A DNA stretch of 64,000 bases from Hevea brasiliensis (lineage: Eukaryota > Streptophyta > Magnoliopsida > Malpighiales > Euphorbiaceae): positions 10,022,898 to 10,086,897 of the forward strand of contig NC_079505.1 in NCBI RefSeq assembly GCF_030052815.1. Reading direction: 5' to 3'. This document shows, piece by piece, positions 1 through 12,670 of this stretch. The translations under genes were made by a program, and so were the position numbers. Numbering within the stretch: the first letter of the stretch is position 1; the number at the start of each line of letters is the position of its first letter. A model generated the notes under the pieces. That model saw nothing but the letters and a program-made list of their open reading frames with translations. It was not told where the DNA came from and made no database searches.

Positions 1-1340
1 CTCATTTTTTCCTCCTTTCAAAGCCGAAGAGGAAGCATGGCAAACGATTCGCTTGGGTAAAAGTCTTGGATTAAGTTTCTTAGATCCGAAGGAAAAGGTA
101 GCACACTTCCTTACCGACCAAATCATTTCGGATAGGAAAATTTGGGAGGCCACATTTCGGTTATTGTTTCTTGGCCTCATGTTTTCTGCTTTTCTCTCCT
201 TCTGCGTTACCTTTTGTTTTGTTATCGGTGTTCAGAGATTTCACCGCTGTAGTGTGGTATTTTGTATCATGGTTTGTTCTTCTTTCTTCAGGCTATGGGG
301 TTTCTTTTTATTTCAAGGGTTTCGTTTGTCCTTTTCTATGTTGGTCTGTGACTCTGTGGTTGTAATTGGTTTGATTGTTTATAAGTGTTGGATGTTTTTA
401 GCTCTTCTTGTTTGTTTGGGCGCATATAAAGTTCAGCTTCTGTTGTTGTTCCTAGGTTTGGTTCCTTTGTTGTTGCTTATTGAGGCTTGGCTTTTATGGT
501 TTTTTATCTGTTGCTTGTTCCTTGTTCATCTGCGTGTCTAGGTTCCCTTTTTGTCAAGCTATTTGGGTCCTGTTCTATTCATTCTTAATTATAGTTTGCT
601 ATTGCGTCCTTTTTTATCTGTGAGTTTTTTCGTTAGCAATATTCCTTTTAGGTGGATGTATTTTAGATTTTCAACAGGGTTTCGTTTGGCTTTTATTCCC
701 GGTGTTGAAGATTCTTCTTCGATTTGGTGTGTTGAGATCCTTGGCCTCCTGCATCTTGCTCGATGTTCCTGCATTTTTGTCCAGTTGTTAGTCTCTACTC
801 CTACATCTTCTTTGGTGGTTTTAATTCCCATGTCATGCTCTGCTTGCTGCTCTTTGTTTTGGTGCAGATGGCTTCCGGTTTTCTTTTGGTGGTAGCATTA
901 TAGCATTTTTATGTTTCTTCGGGTCCCCTTGTAACTGCTGGTTGGATGCCTTGTTTTGGTTTTACCTACCATGATGTATTTTTAGCTGGTAATCCTTCAA
1001 AAGCGTCTGCTTTCTGTGTCTGTGGAGAACGCATCCCATCTTTCTAGTCTCCATCTAAAGGTGGGAAAGCTCCAGTCGGTGGTGGCATTGGAGCCTTTGG
1101 TGGATCAAAACCATTTCCACTATGAAAATCCTGTCATTGTGTGTTTTTGTTTCTGGCGAAGAATCTATAATTCTATTTATTTTGAATTTGGTAGCTGCTG
1201 CCATGTGTTGTGTGTTGAAGCAATCAATTCAAGGGTTCGAGTTCTGTTGATTGTTGATGGTGGCTCTCTTCATGCGAGATCATGTGGCTTTTGTCACATG
1301 GATTTGCTATTAAGTTGATTGTTACGGCTGTGTTTTCTAT
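1..1340 (+). pseudogene. Non-LTR-retrotransposon-like fragment with GT-rich tail
   Basis: The first ~170 bases read in one frame as an acidic stretch with AEEEAWQT, then GKSLGLSF and FLTDQIISD. A related stretch (EAWQT, QLGLVF, FLVKQINSD) occurs at about 27740-27880, so this is a repeated family. In both places the frame is followed by T/G-rich DNA with low-complexity hydrophobic reading frames that look like artefacts of composition. I infer a fragment of a non-LTR retrotransposon and its untranslated tail, but no endonuclease or reverse transcriptase motif is visible. It could also be a remnant of another repetitive gene family. The 5' end lies outside the window. Confidence 0.35.
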
Positions 1341-4182
1341 TTTGCTTTCTCTGTTATCTTAGCTTTGACTATTTTGTAGGTTTTTGCATCTTTTTGTCTT
1401 TAGTTTAGGTGGGCATATTGAAGAGAATCGATTGGTCTTGAGGTTTTTTTTTTCCCTCTCTTTTCAATTTTATTAATAAATTGTTCTTGTTTATAGAAGA
1501 AAAAAGGTAAGTTAATTATCTTTAATATTAAAAGATAAGACCTAGTTTTAAGGAAAATTAGTAATTTTTTTAATAATATTATCATAAATATTTGATAATA
1601 TAAAAATATGTGTAATAGTTTTTTCTATAATTACTTTGATTTTAATTTAATTTATTTCAATTTTGTATGATGAATAGATTTTAACAATTCATTGTTATTT
1701 ACTACACATTTGATTATGACTTTTAATATCAAGTAAAATTTTAAATTTTTATTAAAAAAATAAAGGGAAATCATTCACTGTCAATTTCTCAATTTTTTAA
1801 GAAAACCTTACTAAATTAATTAAGATTTAATTATGAATTTGGTTTTATTGACTTTATTTCAGGGCAGAGGAAGTCGTTGTGGGAGAAATACAGATCCTTA
1901 TACGGCAATAAAAATGAGGAAGATGACAATCAATCATACACGGGTTAGTTTCTCATTATTTTAAAAAAAAAAATCAATTAGGGATTTTGTTATTAGTAAT
2001 TATGAACTTGGTATTTAAATTTTCTTAATAATATAATCATAAGGATTTGAAAATATAAAAATATTAGTCATTTATTTACGAGTTGTGTGATAATAATTTA
2101 AATTTTTTACTTTTAATTTTTATTTAATTTAAATTAAGTGAATTTTAACTATTTATTTTCACTACATATTGACAAAAAATTTAGTTATTATATATATAGA
2201 TATTGGATTTTGATTTAGTCGTATTGGTTTAAACAAATAATAGATCAAATTAAAATAAAGGTAAAAAAAAATTATGAACAAAGATTTTTCAAAAGATAGA
2301 ATTGTAATATTTAGTTCAAAAAATAATTAATAGAAAAATCTTTTAACATACATATGATACGAAATAATGAAAAAGTATTAAGTACAAAATATTATTAAAA
2401 ATTTAGCATCTTTAGAATAAAAAATATAATTTACTAACATAAATTATTTTTAATAGTCACATGAAAATAAAGTTAAAAATGTTACTTGAATTTAATATTT
2501 TAAAAGGAGTTCTTAATATATCAAATTGTTAGTTCTTAATTATAGTAATAGGCTTAATAAAAATTAAATTTATAATTAAAATTAAATTAAAAAAAAATTT
2601 CAACTCAATTAAGATAAAATTATTAAGTTAGGAATTGTTTAATATTAAGACTCCATTTGTTTTACGGAAAATATTTTTTTGAAAAATATTTTTTGCATTT
2701 TATAGTATTTGAGGTGCTCAAGAAAATGAGTCATCAGAAAATATTTTCTTAATTAAAAGAAAATTTAAATAATTTTTTTTTTAAAAAAAAAGAAAAATAT
2801 ATTATTGTTCATGATTTTATTGACATGTGAAAACACTTATACATACATGATATAAATACATATCACTAATTTTACTTTCCATGAAAAATATTTTTCATGT
2901 ACAAGTTATTTTTCGCGAAACAAATAGAGCTTAATAAATAAATTCATACCCAAAAAAAGATAAATTATTTAAGTTAAAATTATATGTTAAGTATTATCTA
3001 ATACTAATAAATAAATTTATAATTAAAAAAGGATAAATTAAAAAGAAATTTAAAAAAATTATCATTTTTTTATTATGTCAAAAATCAATTAGTGGTAGAT
3101 ATAAATGTCAAATTTTGAGTAATACATATATATATATATATACTCATCCTTTTAATATTATTAATTATTAATTATATCTTTATTTTTTTTTACATTAATG
3201 CCTATTATAAACACATATTTCCTTTTTTTTTAAAAAATTACTAAAATTTAGAAATTCACACGTGATATTTGTGTATTCAAGTGTTTTTTTTTTTAACAAT
3301 ATATATATTCAAGCATTAAGAATTATAGAGCATTCATATTTTTAATTTTAGCAAATTGTTTTTGTTGAACATTTTTTTTATATAATATTTATTTGATATT
3401 ATATTAACATTTGTTTTATTTATATTTATATATATTAAAAAAATGCAATTTGAAAACTTTTGAAATATGTAGTAAATATAGTTTTTATTCATATTAATTA
3501 TATGTCATATGTACTATCTAAAAAATAAAATATAAATTTATTTTAAAAAATGTATAATTCTCAATATATATATATATAAACTGAAATAATATTTATCTCA
3601 TTTTATCTTATATTTAAATTTTAAATAATTATATATTTTAAGATAAAATTATTAAGTTAAGCATTATTTAATTTCAATAAATAAATTTATAATTATAAAA
3701 AAAATTAAAATGAAAATTTTTAAAACAGTTATTGTTTTTTAATTATATCATGTGTCAATTAATTGTCCATCCAAGTGTCAAGTGTTTGGGAACCATTTTT
3801 CAGTCTTTAACTTTTATAGAAATATTAGATTAGATGTGTAATGGAGTTTCCTATAATTATCATGATTTTAGGCCAATTTATATCTATTTTATATGATGAT
3901 TAGATTTTAACTAATAGTCGTTATTACTAAAGTAAGATTTACTTTGTAAATTATAAATTTACTATAGAAACTCCCTCATTTGATTATTATTTTTTATATC
4001 AAGTATTTAATAATACTAAAATTAATGTTATTAACTTTAATATTTAATGTATGGTGAAAATTTTAAATTTTCAAAAAAATGAAGAGAAATCATTCATTGT
4101 CATTATTTTAAGAAAAACTTGATAATCAATTAAGATTTTGATATTAATAATTATGAATTTTTTCTTGTTGACTTTCTTCCAG
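1341..4182. other. AT-rich DNA upstream of ankyrin-PGG gene A
   Basis: No gene is supported here. The stretch is very AT-rich and carries a MITE (2649-2930). It also has two blocks (about 1690-1862 and 1945-2030) that resemble the DNA just before exon 2 of genes A and B, including the sequence ttattgactttatttcag ending at 1862. The expected first exon of gene A (N-terminal ankyrin repeats) was not found here. Confidence 0.6.
2649..2930. mobile_element. MITE with imperfect terminal inverted repeats
   Basis: The left end reads GACTCCATTTGTTTTACGG. The right end, reverse complemented, reads GCTCTATTTGTTTCGCG, so the two ends form imperfect inverted repeats. Both sides are flanked by TTAA, which may be the target duplication or part of the inverted repeat. 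The ~280-bp element has no coding capacity. Fragments with the same ATTTGTTTTACG-like start lie 3' of gene B (about 18250) and, more degraded, 3' of gene A (about 7390). The superfamily is not resolved. Confidence 0.6.
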
Positions 4183-5798
4183 AGCTTGTGATACCACGCA
4201 TGCTATTGTATGAAATGGGAAGCTTGACCAAAGTAACAGATGAAAAGGGATGGACTCCACTTCACTATGCTGTGTACAGAAGAAAACGGTTAGCGGTCAG
4301 CATCCTATTACGCTTTGATATATCTAGTGCCTGTATTGCTGATAAATGTTGGAAGAGGACTGCTCTTCACATTGCAGCCTGTCGAGGCTTCCAAGACATA
4401 GTGAAAGAGATCATTTCTGAATGCCCAGATTGCTGCGAACTTACTGATATTAGAGGCTGGAATGTTATTCATTATGCAGTGATCAGCAAAAGTGATGAAG
4501 TACTGAAAGAAGTGCTCAAATATTCATCATTGATTTATCTTTTAAATGAGAAAGATGTTAAAGGAAATACGCCTGTCCATTTATATAAGGCTTGCCATCC
4601 TCGTTTGCCTCCTTTCATGCGACATGGAGATACTGATATGTTCAACCATTGGAGCACATTGCACAAGCAAATTCAAACGGAAGGAGACTTTTCATCAAAA
4701 AAGGTCAGCCAACTAACATCTTATCATAATATAGATATTACCTTTTGGTTCTTCTGGAAGCAAAATGTTTCACTATAATACAGAAAACTTCACAATATTA
4801 ATCAATAAAAGGAATCAAACCTGAGCTTTATACTTTTTATACCCTTTAGAAAGTGTGAGAATACGACTAGACTGGAACGTTATTAGCAGATAGGGAATCA
4901 ACTTATAAATCAATAAAAATATTCTTATCTTTTATATTATTATGAATTTTTATTCTATAAAAATGTAATTAAGCTATAAATTAAAAAAATTAAAAATATT
5001 ACCAATGATAAAACAAGAGGTTAAAAATCCTATCCATTAGTGTTTTATACACACACACAAACACACACATATATATATATAAAATCCTATCCTACCATTT
5101 TAGACGTGCAATTAGTCTTTTTTATTCCTTTAAGCTGTGAACAGTGAGAATATATCTCGTAATTTTATTCATCTAATATTTTTTTTATTTTCATCAAATA
5201 ATAATTTAATATTATTTTTATACATTTAAAATAATTAAATAAAGTACCCATAATATATATATGACATTTAAATGAAAAAAAATCATATTTATTTTTACGG
5301 GTAATAATAATAATTAATAATTAAAGTTAATTAATTAACTATTAATTTTTAAAAACTTTAATTAAAACGATGATTGATATAACTTTAAAACTTTTTTTAT
5401 AATAATTAAAATAATTATTTTACTAATGAATTTAGGCTCAATAATGATAGAGTCATTTCTAATGTTGTAAAATTCAGGTCGAACTCCAACTAGAACTTAA
5501 TGAATAAAAAATAAAATAATTATTGTGTTTATGATAGGTAAAAATTATAACAAAAAGATAAGTATGGATGTATAGTTAAATTTATATATTAACAAAAGAA
5601 ATGTAATTATAAAAATAGAAAATCTAATCACATACAAAATTTTAATTAATAGATATAAAAATTTATAATATATTCTTATTTTTTATTAATACCTGTGGAA
5701 GTATATGACCATCACTATATATTTCAATTTATTTTAATCTCAAAATTGTGAAACAAGATTCAACTTCATTTTATTAATATGGCCCATAATTTTAAATT

Positions 5799-5861
<63 letters not shown>

Positions 5862-6886
5862 CATTGATAATGAGTTTCAATTCAATAATTCCAATATCAC
5901 AAAAGTATAACTTATTAATGAGTGAAGAAATCTTTTAATTAATTCAATTTTAGATAAACAATAACTAATTAGTATATTTTTAACATATCTTAGGAGTAAA
6001 TAATATATAATCCAAAAAACTTTTTTTAAGTAAATGTTGAATTGAGCAATACAAAAATTGTACAAGCAATTTGAGAAATGGTACAAAATAAATTATGTCT
6101 TTTTTTTTTTAAATTATATCTTATTGTTTTTCTAATTACTGTTCAAAGTAACTAATATTTTAAAAATGCAGAACGAAATTTTAGCGTGGATGGAAGACCT
6201 TGGCACTGGACCATTGGGGAAAATTGAAATGCGAAACAAAGAAAGAGCAGAGACAAAAGAAAATATAATACTTAAATTTGAAAAGGTCAAAGACTCTCAT
6301 TTGGTGGCTGCAGCAATTATAGCAACAGTAACGTTTGCGGCAATGCTCACCATGCCTGGAGGTTATATAAGTGATAAAAATGATTTAAAGAAAGGGACTC
6401 CTATCTTAAGTGGAAATTCAGCTTTTATAGCATTTATGATATCAGACACTATAGCTATGGTTTTATCTACTTCTTGTGTCTTTATCCACTTTATATTGGT
6501 GATGTTAGGATATCTGGAAAGATACTATTGGTTGATAAGATGTGCCTTCAGCTTCCTCTTCTATGCTATGGTAGCAATGGTGATTACATTTGTGACGGGC
6601 GCTTATGCAGTTTTAGCACCTTCCTTTGGATATGGCATTTGTGTCATTGGTTTGAGCTTCTTCTGCTTCATATTTTATTCGATCATAAGCGTAACATGGA
6701 GTTTATTTCTTTCGGGCAATGATGATGAAGAAGTTAATAGCTACAGATATCAAATAACAACTTTGTAAGTAGTTTTCTATACATTATAAAACTTTTAGTT
6801 TCATTAATATTTTCATTATTTTAACTATTTTTATGCATTATTGAAGCTCTTGGCTGACTGGCGGAATATTTTGGTTGGGTTTCTAG
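4183..6886 (+). CDS. Ankyrin-repeat/PGG-domain membrane protein, gene A (5' part missing)
   Basis: Three exons are visible: 4183-4703, 6172-6764 and 6847-6886, each with AG/GT borders. Exon phases (1, 0, 2) match gene B exactly. Exon 2 encodes ankyrin repeats (GWTPLHYAVY, RTALHIAACRGFQDIV, GWNVIHYAVIS, GNTPVHLY). Exon 3 encodes the PGG domain: KVKDSHLVAAAIIATVTFAA, MPGGYIS, then about four hydrophobic segments. ANK-PGG proteins are plant membrane proteins; the best-studied members (ACD6, ITN1) act in defence and stress signalling, but assigning that role here is inference. Oddities: no exon 1 with the N-terminal repeats lies upstream, and exon 4 stops at TAG 6884-6886 after only 12 whole codons, while the homologous DNA runs on to a TAA in gene C. 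Translation from the ATG at 4200 would give about 378 residues. It may be a short functional gene or a truncated pseudogene. Confidence 0.7.
5799..5857. repeat. (TA)n(TG)n compound microsatellite in gene A intron 2
   Basis: About 20 bases of TA repeats run straight into about 38 bases of TG repeats. The homologous intron of gene C (about 21640-21665) lacks the TG run, so it expanded after the duplication or was lost there. Confidence 0.9.
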
Positions 6887-7573
6887 CACATTGCCCTTCA
6901 TTTGGAGCTTCAACATATGTTTAGAAAGTTTAGAAAGCATCGGAAGGAGTAAGTCAACAGATTCATCAGGTAATATCAGATGCCAAGAAAAAGAGACATC
7001 CTTGCTATTACCTCATGAGATGTAAATGGTGTCTTCCTTCATATGGATGTGTTTAATTTAATTTTCACTTTTTAAATTTTTACTTTAAAAACATTTAGAA
7101 GGAATATATGTTAATTATTAGGGTAATGCCTTACGACACCAAGACACTTATACTCATTAGCTTAATGGCATAGGTGTGGCATGTAATATCTTTTTGTTTT
7201 AATTATTGCATATATTTACTAAGATTGGAATTTATATTTATTATATATAAATAAATGTATAATATACAACAATTGATTTTTTTAGCCTGCAGGCAGTGAC
7301 AATAGATTTATATTTATTATTATTCTAATTATTATTAATTAGAATAATAATTAAAAAATAAAGTTTTCAATACAATTAAATTTATAGTTAAATTCAATTT
7401 GTTTTAAAAAAATAATTTATTTATAAAGATTATTTTGAGAAAAAATTATTTTATGTTACATGGTTGAAAAATACTTTTTAGCATGTGGTACACATTAATA
7501 ATGTCATAATCTATTTTTAGATCAAACCAAGTATGTTCGGTAACACTCTCTAAGATAGAATTATCAAAATACT
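6887..7573 (+). other. 3' flank of gene A
   Basis: The first part is the former coding tail of exon 4 (it reads on after the TAG to a TAA near 6945). After that comes AT-rich non-coding DNA that aligns with the 3' flank of gene C up to about 7305, ending in a shared gcctgcag motif. A degraded MITE-like stretch lies at about 7390-7510. No further gene is seen. Confidence 0.6.
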
Positions 7574-9920
7574 TATAACGCCTTACCATAGGTAATCCGT
7601 ACATGTTACTGTTCCGACGACTCATGTCTGTTCGGACAGTAAAAAATGTCAGGAACTACACCTAAATTATAGTGAAGAGGCATAAATTGAAGAAATAAAT
7701 GTTAAGAAAATATAGAAAAAATTTAGAGAAAAATAAATTAAAGTTTAGAAGATTTATAAATTGGTACAAAAATAATAAAAATGACCTGATATGCATTATG
7801 AAGGGCATTTCGGTCATTTCACTCCCAGAGGTAAATTTTGATCTAAATGTCAAAATAAAAATTTAGAGGATAAAATAATTAACATTAATTAAAATTTATG
7901 AAATATATTAGGAAAATGAGAAGAGAAAAGAAAAGAAAAGAAAAGAAAAGAAAAGAAAGGAAAAGAAAACAAAAGGGAAAGCTTAGGAAAATTCAAAAAT
8001 TAAAAGTATAAAAATTAAAAAAATTATAAATAGGCACTAGAGGACAAACTCCCACCCACTTCCATCTTCTTCCTCCATTTCTTCTCTCTCTCTCTTTCAC
8101 CCTTGGAGCCGCCACCCTTGGTCCCTCATTTCCTCCATTATTGTCAAGCTTCCAAGCTTGATTTCCCAAGCTTCCACACACCAAAACCCATAGCCCACTT
8201 TACAAAAAATACTCCCCATACCCTAAGGAAGCTATAGACACTCATTGGAAGCAAGAAAATTGAAGTTAGGGAAGCTCAAGTAAGGTTAGTGCACTAATCC
8301 GTCTTCTTCTCTTTATTAAACATGAAAAGCATGTTTAGCCAAGCATAAATATCATTAAAATAAAAAGAAAATCTTGAGGAAAAAACCCTTGAATTTTTGG
8401 CAGCCATGAAACTTGAAGTTTGTTACTTTTAAGTGATGAAAAATGGTTCCATTAGAATGTGTGATGAGTTGAAATGTTTGGTTGTTTGATTGTGTAGTGT
8501 TTGTGAAAATTTAAAACTTTGAAAACTAGGGTTTGTGTAAATGCTTGAGGAATTGGTGTAAATATTGAAATTGACCTATTGAGTTGAGATTGTTGCTTAT
8601 AGAAGTGTATTGCATGCAAATTGAAGTAAGGAAGTTGAAGGAATTGAGATATTGGGAGTGTTCAATTTTCTGCAGGTTTAGACTCAATGAGTCCAGTGAG
8701 TTTATTGACTCATAACTGAAAATGTGTGACTTCAATTGGTATGAGGCCAATTGGAGGTGAAAATAGAATCAAAATAGCTCATTTTTCATGTAGACACCAT
8801 GCTCAAATTTTGCCAAAATTATGACCAATTCTCTGCCCAAACTCGGATAACCAAACACTGAAACCCAGAAAATTACCAAATGAACAGTTGGTCATAACTC
8901 TCTCTATACTGGTCCAAATGACCTAAAATTTACATCAATGAAAAGTTTAGACATAGGGCTACAATTTTTATGAAGACCACTTGATCCAATTTGTGAAGTG
9001 GCAAACTCCACTTCTCTATGGGATGGCAAACCCGACAACTGGCCTTGTGCCTGACAGACGTATACTGGATAGACATATGGCTGTCCAACCAGTATACACC
9101 CATGCATCCAGCTTTTATAATTTATTATAGGTTTCTTGGGTACTGATAAAAATTAATTAAAACTTAAAATACAATAAGTAATCATAAAAGATCCCGATAA
9201 TGTTAATTGCTTCCAAAGAGCAATAAAAATGTAAAAGACCCAGAAATTATGATTTGCAGATATTATTTCAATTGTTAAATTATTATTATTATAAATTATG
9301 CACCACTAAGCGTTATGCTTAGCGCATTGATTTTCCATCGCGTGGTCGGAGATCGGTCCCATCACCGCAGCGCAGCGATAGCGACACCGGTAGTGCACAG
9401 ATAGAGCTCTGACTAGATCTGCCACTGTTCAGAGTCACCTCACCGGTCTTTTGTATTTTGGTCGGGCAAATGTATAGACTAGTATTTTGATTCATTATGT
9501 CTAGTCATGATGTATTTTATTTTGGACTTGTAATTAAACTTTGAGATTGAAATAAAAAATTGTAATTTATTATCTATGAATTTCTATATGAATGCAATAG
9601 ATGATACTTTATTTTTAGATCTTATAAATAATTGTAAATGATATGATACAAGAGAATATGATATAGGAATGTGTAAAATGAATATGGGCATGTTAACAGG
9701 CGATTAGTGGAACCCGCCAGATGCTAATAAAACATGGGAGGCTCTGTCCGGGTCTCCACAGAAATAAGATATATAAAAAAAAAAATTTCTACACATAGAA
9801 TGCATATTTTAAATGATATCAAAAGTTTACAATAGATATGATAAAACAAGATAGGGTGTTCCGACACCGAATGTAGCACTTCTTGCTCGGCTATACAATA
9901 GACGGGTAAGGGGCGTCACA
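7574..9920 (+). mobile_element. Solo LTR, family X copy 1 (2347 bp)
   Basis: The element begins TATAACGCC (expected TGTAACGCC) and ends GGGGCGTCACA. It is flanked on both sides by the 5-bp target duplication ATACT (7569-7573 and 9921-9925). Nothing internal to a retrotransposon remains, so it is a solo LTR. Inside it an (AAAAG)n-like purine tract (about 7918-7965) is followed by a TATA box and a pyrimidine-rich leader, which gives the orientation. Compared with copy 2 it has an internal deletion near 8990. The size and TG...CA/5-bp TSD pattern fit a Ty3/Gypsy LTR, but no internal domain confirms the clade. Confidence 0.88.
8025..8032 (+). promoter_or_regulatory. TATA box of family X LTR
   Basis: TATAAATA lies 451 bases into LTR copy 1. 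The same octamer occurs at 25162-25169 in copy 2 and 40567-40574 in copy 3, each about 415-450 bases from the LTR start and followed by a GACAAA(C/A)TCCCACC leader. Conservation of position supports the U3/R promoter of this LTR family. Confidence 0.65.
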
Positions 9921-9925
9921 ATACT

Positions 9926-10173
9926 ACCTCTCTTATTTACACTATTCGGTGGTATAGTATTTATATTAGTGTTTAAAGGTTGAGAGAGTAGTTTATGAAA
10001 ATTTATTCCTTCTGACTTTTAAAAATTAAAAGAGCATTTTCACTAGAAATAAAATAATACAACTATTTTTACATTTAATAATTAATTTAACACCCATTTT
10101 TATATTTAATTAGATAAATATATAGGAATTATTAAATTTTTTTTTAAATAATTGCAGTTCTCTCTATTTGTTC

Positions 10174-10233
<60 letters not shown>

Positions 10234-10807
10234 CTTGTCACGCCCAATGCATATTTAATAGAGTCTATAAATTTTAAATACCAAATTAAAATATGTTTAC
10301 AGTACGATATAAATATTTTTAATATATTTATTGTTACTAATTTATGACGCTGCATATTAAGGATATATTAATAAAAAAAATATATTTTTTGTTATATTTT
10401 AGAGATTATATATAATTATTTAAATATAAAATTTAGATGAAAGCATTATTTTATTAATAAAATAAAACTTCATCGATTTAATTTTTTAAATTGAAAATAA
10501 AGTTAGTAGTATTTTAGTTATTTTAATTATTATTAACAATAATTGACCAAATTTGGACGAAATGACCAATTTGTTATAAATTGAAAATAAATTAATTAAA
10601 TTATAAGTTTTGATAAATTTTATAAAATAACATATAATTTATTTTAAAATTTTCAATAGGTCAATTCTGTGCCTTTAAAAGGTAGAAAAAATAATTAAAA
10701 TATTTTTCATCAGCTAGAAAAATTTAAACAGGATTTAATAAAGCATGAAATCTACACAATAAAACTAATCCAAATACCAATTACTTATGACAATAGAGAG
10801 ATTGGAG

Positions 10808-10844
<37 letters not shown>
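9926..10844. other. AT-rich intergenic DNA with (TA)n runs
   Basis: No gene is seen. A pure TA run occupies 10177-10231 and a second (GT/TA) run lies at about 10810-10848. The rest is simple AT-rich sequence. Confidence 0.7.
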
Positions 10845-10851
<7 letters not shown>

Positions 10852-11360
10852 GATTGGTGTAAAAAAAATAGCAAGATTGGCATCAAAAGAAAGCCCATAA
10901 CAATATTGATTAAAAAAAAAAGCAAGAATGATATTAAAAAAAAAAATTAGGAAGATTGGTATTCAAGAAAAGCTCATAGAGAGATTGGTATCACAAAATA
11001 AGCAACATTGACACTAAAAAATAAGAAAATTGGTATTAAAAAAGTCCATAAAGAGATTCTTATCAAAATAAATGCGATGAGATTGGTATAAAAAAAATAG
11101 CAAGATTGGTATCAAAAGAAAGTCATTAAAAAGAGTGGCATCAAAAAATGAGCAAGATTGATACTACAAATAGGAAGATTGGTATCAAAAGAAAGTCCAT
11201 AGAGAGATTGGTATCAAAAAAGTAAGTAAGATTGGTATAAAAAAATACAAGATTGGTATCAAAAGAAAGCCAATAAAATGATTGATGTCAAAAAATGGAC
11301 AAAATTAACATTAAAAAAAAAATGAAGATTGGTATAAAAAAAAAAAGCCATAGAACAAAC
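10845..11360. repeat. Degenerate minisatellite, core AAGATTGGTATCAAAA
   Basis: A core resembling AAGATTGGTATCAAAA alternates with AGAAAGCCCATAGAGAGATTGG and recurs at least ten times with many small changes. A second, shorter block with the same core lies at 12745-12900. The two blocks are separated by 1.4 kb that includes a MITE and a gene relic, so the array was probably once continuous or was duplicated around them. Confidence 0.8.
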
Positions 11361-12230
11361 TTGAATTTGAGTTAAGATTTATTGATTAAGATCATAATTT
11401 TCTATATTATATAATAAAAAGGGCTTATGTCGTTTGAGCAGATTTTATTTTAACTTTTATAATACCAATTTTACCTTTATAATTAGTCGTAGGGGTGATC
11501 GGTTTTAATTCAGTTTGGGATTTGCTTAGGAACTAGAACCAAACTAGAATTTTAAAATTTCGGTATGGTTCCGGTTCGATTCTTCATTGTTTCGATTTTA
11601 GTTCGGTGCAGTTCTCGGTTCTTCGGTTCTGATTCGGTTCGGTACGATTCCAATTCGGTTCTCAGTTCTTAAAATAATTTTATGTAATTATTTCCTTAAA
11701 ATGTCATATTTGAATTAGTATTTAAGTTTTGAATTGAGTTATTAATACGTAATATATATCATATAATATATCTTTTAACTATAACTAAATTATATAATAT
11801 TTAATTATAAGGTGCACATATAACTTAGGATTAAATATATTATATAATATATAAGTATACATATAATATGCATTTTAATTATTTATTAATCATATAATAT
11901 TTAACTATAAGATACAAATATATTTAAGAATTAATATATATATATATATATATATATGATTTTATCGAGGTTGAGTTTAACAATTTTGTCATACTTCAAA
12001 ATGAAAAAAAAAAAAAATTATTTAACTAAAAAGAAATCCAATCCAGAGAGTAAAGGATAAGAGGAGCAAAAATTACACATGAACCCATAAGTAAGTTTCC
12101 ATCCAAACCTTAGAATAATATGTGCATTAGCAGTGACGTTAAGTCTCCAGCCGCTTCGAGAACTTATTTAGGATATATATTGATGTACTTTAATCATTTA
12201 TTGATTATGATGTGATTTATTATAATTAAT
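11361..12230. other. AT-rich DNA with GGTTCGGTTC-type repeat
   Basis: At 11480-11670 there is a degenerate array of TTCGGTTC/GGTTCGATTC motifs, a kind of low-complexity repeat common in plant introns and intergenic DNA. A TA run lies near 11935-11956. At about 11960-12010 the sequence matches DNA that precedes the small CX10C gene at 48365-48420, marking the left edge of an old duplicate of that locus. Confidence 0.55.
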
Positions 12231-12559
12231 CACTATAACAAAATATAGATATGAATTTAATAATGAATCAAAATTTTATCATAAAAAATATTGATTAGCG
12301 ACGGATCAGTAATAAATACGTCGCTGATATTTTACTAATACTTGATACTTTAGTTATTAGAGTATCAGCGATGCACTAAATTTGTCGTTGAAATTTTTTT
12401 AAACCAGCGATGATTTACGATCGTCGCTGAAAATCTCTTTACTAATAAGTTTTAGCGACGGATTTACACTGGATCAATGACAGATTTGTCACTGATCTGT
12501 CGCTAACCTATATTTTTGAGAGATCTATAAATCCGTCGCTGATACTTTTTTTTTTTATG
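12231..12559. mobile_element. Short CACTA-like MITE with GCGACGGA repeats
   Basis: The element starts CACTATAACAAAA and ends in a T run plus TATG (a decayed TTTAGTG-like end), flanked by AAT on both sides. Its interior holds direct and inverted copies of AGCGACGGATT / AAATCCGTCGCTGA, the type of subterminal repeat seen in CACTA elements. It is 329 bp and non-coding. The degraded right end and the short, common TSD keep this provisional. Confidence 0.5.
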
Positions 12560-12670
12560 AATAAATCATTGTACATATAATAAATACATTATAAAATTTT
12601 TTGCTTTATAAGTTCAATTCATAAAATAATTACATAAAATAAAATATGAAACAGGTTATCGTCACTTGCT

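Noticed and set aside
53..541. Open frame of 162 codons, very hydrophobic
   Set aside because: Only the first ~40 codons resemble a protein family; the rest is Leu/Phe/Val-rich translation of T/G-rich DNA.
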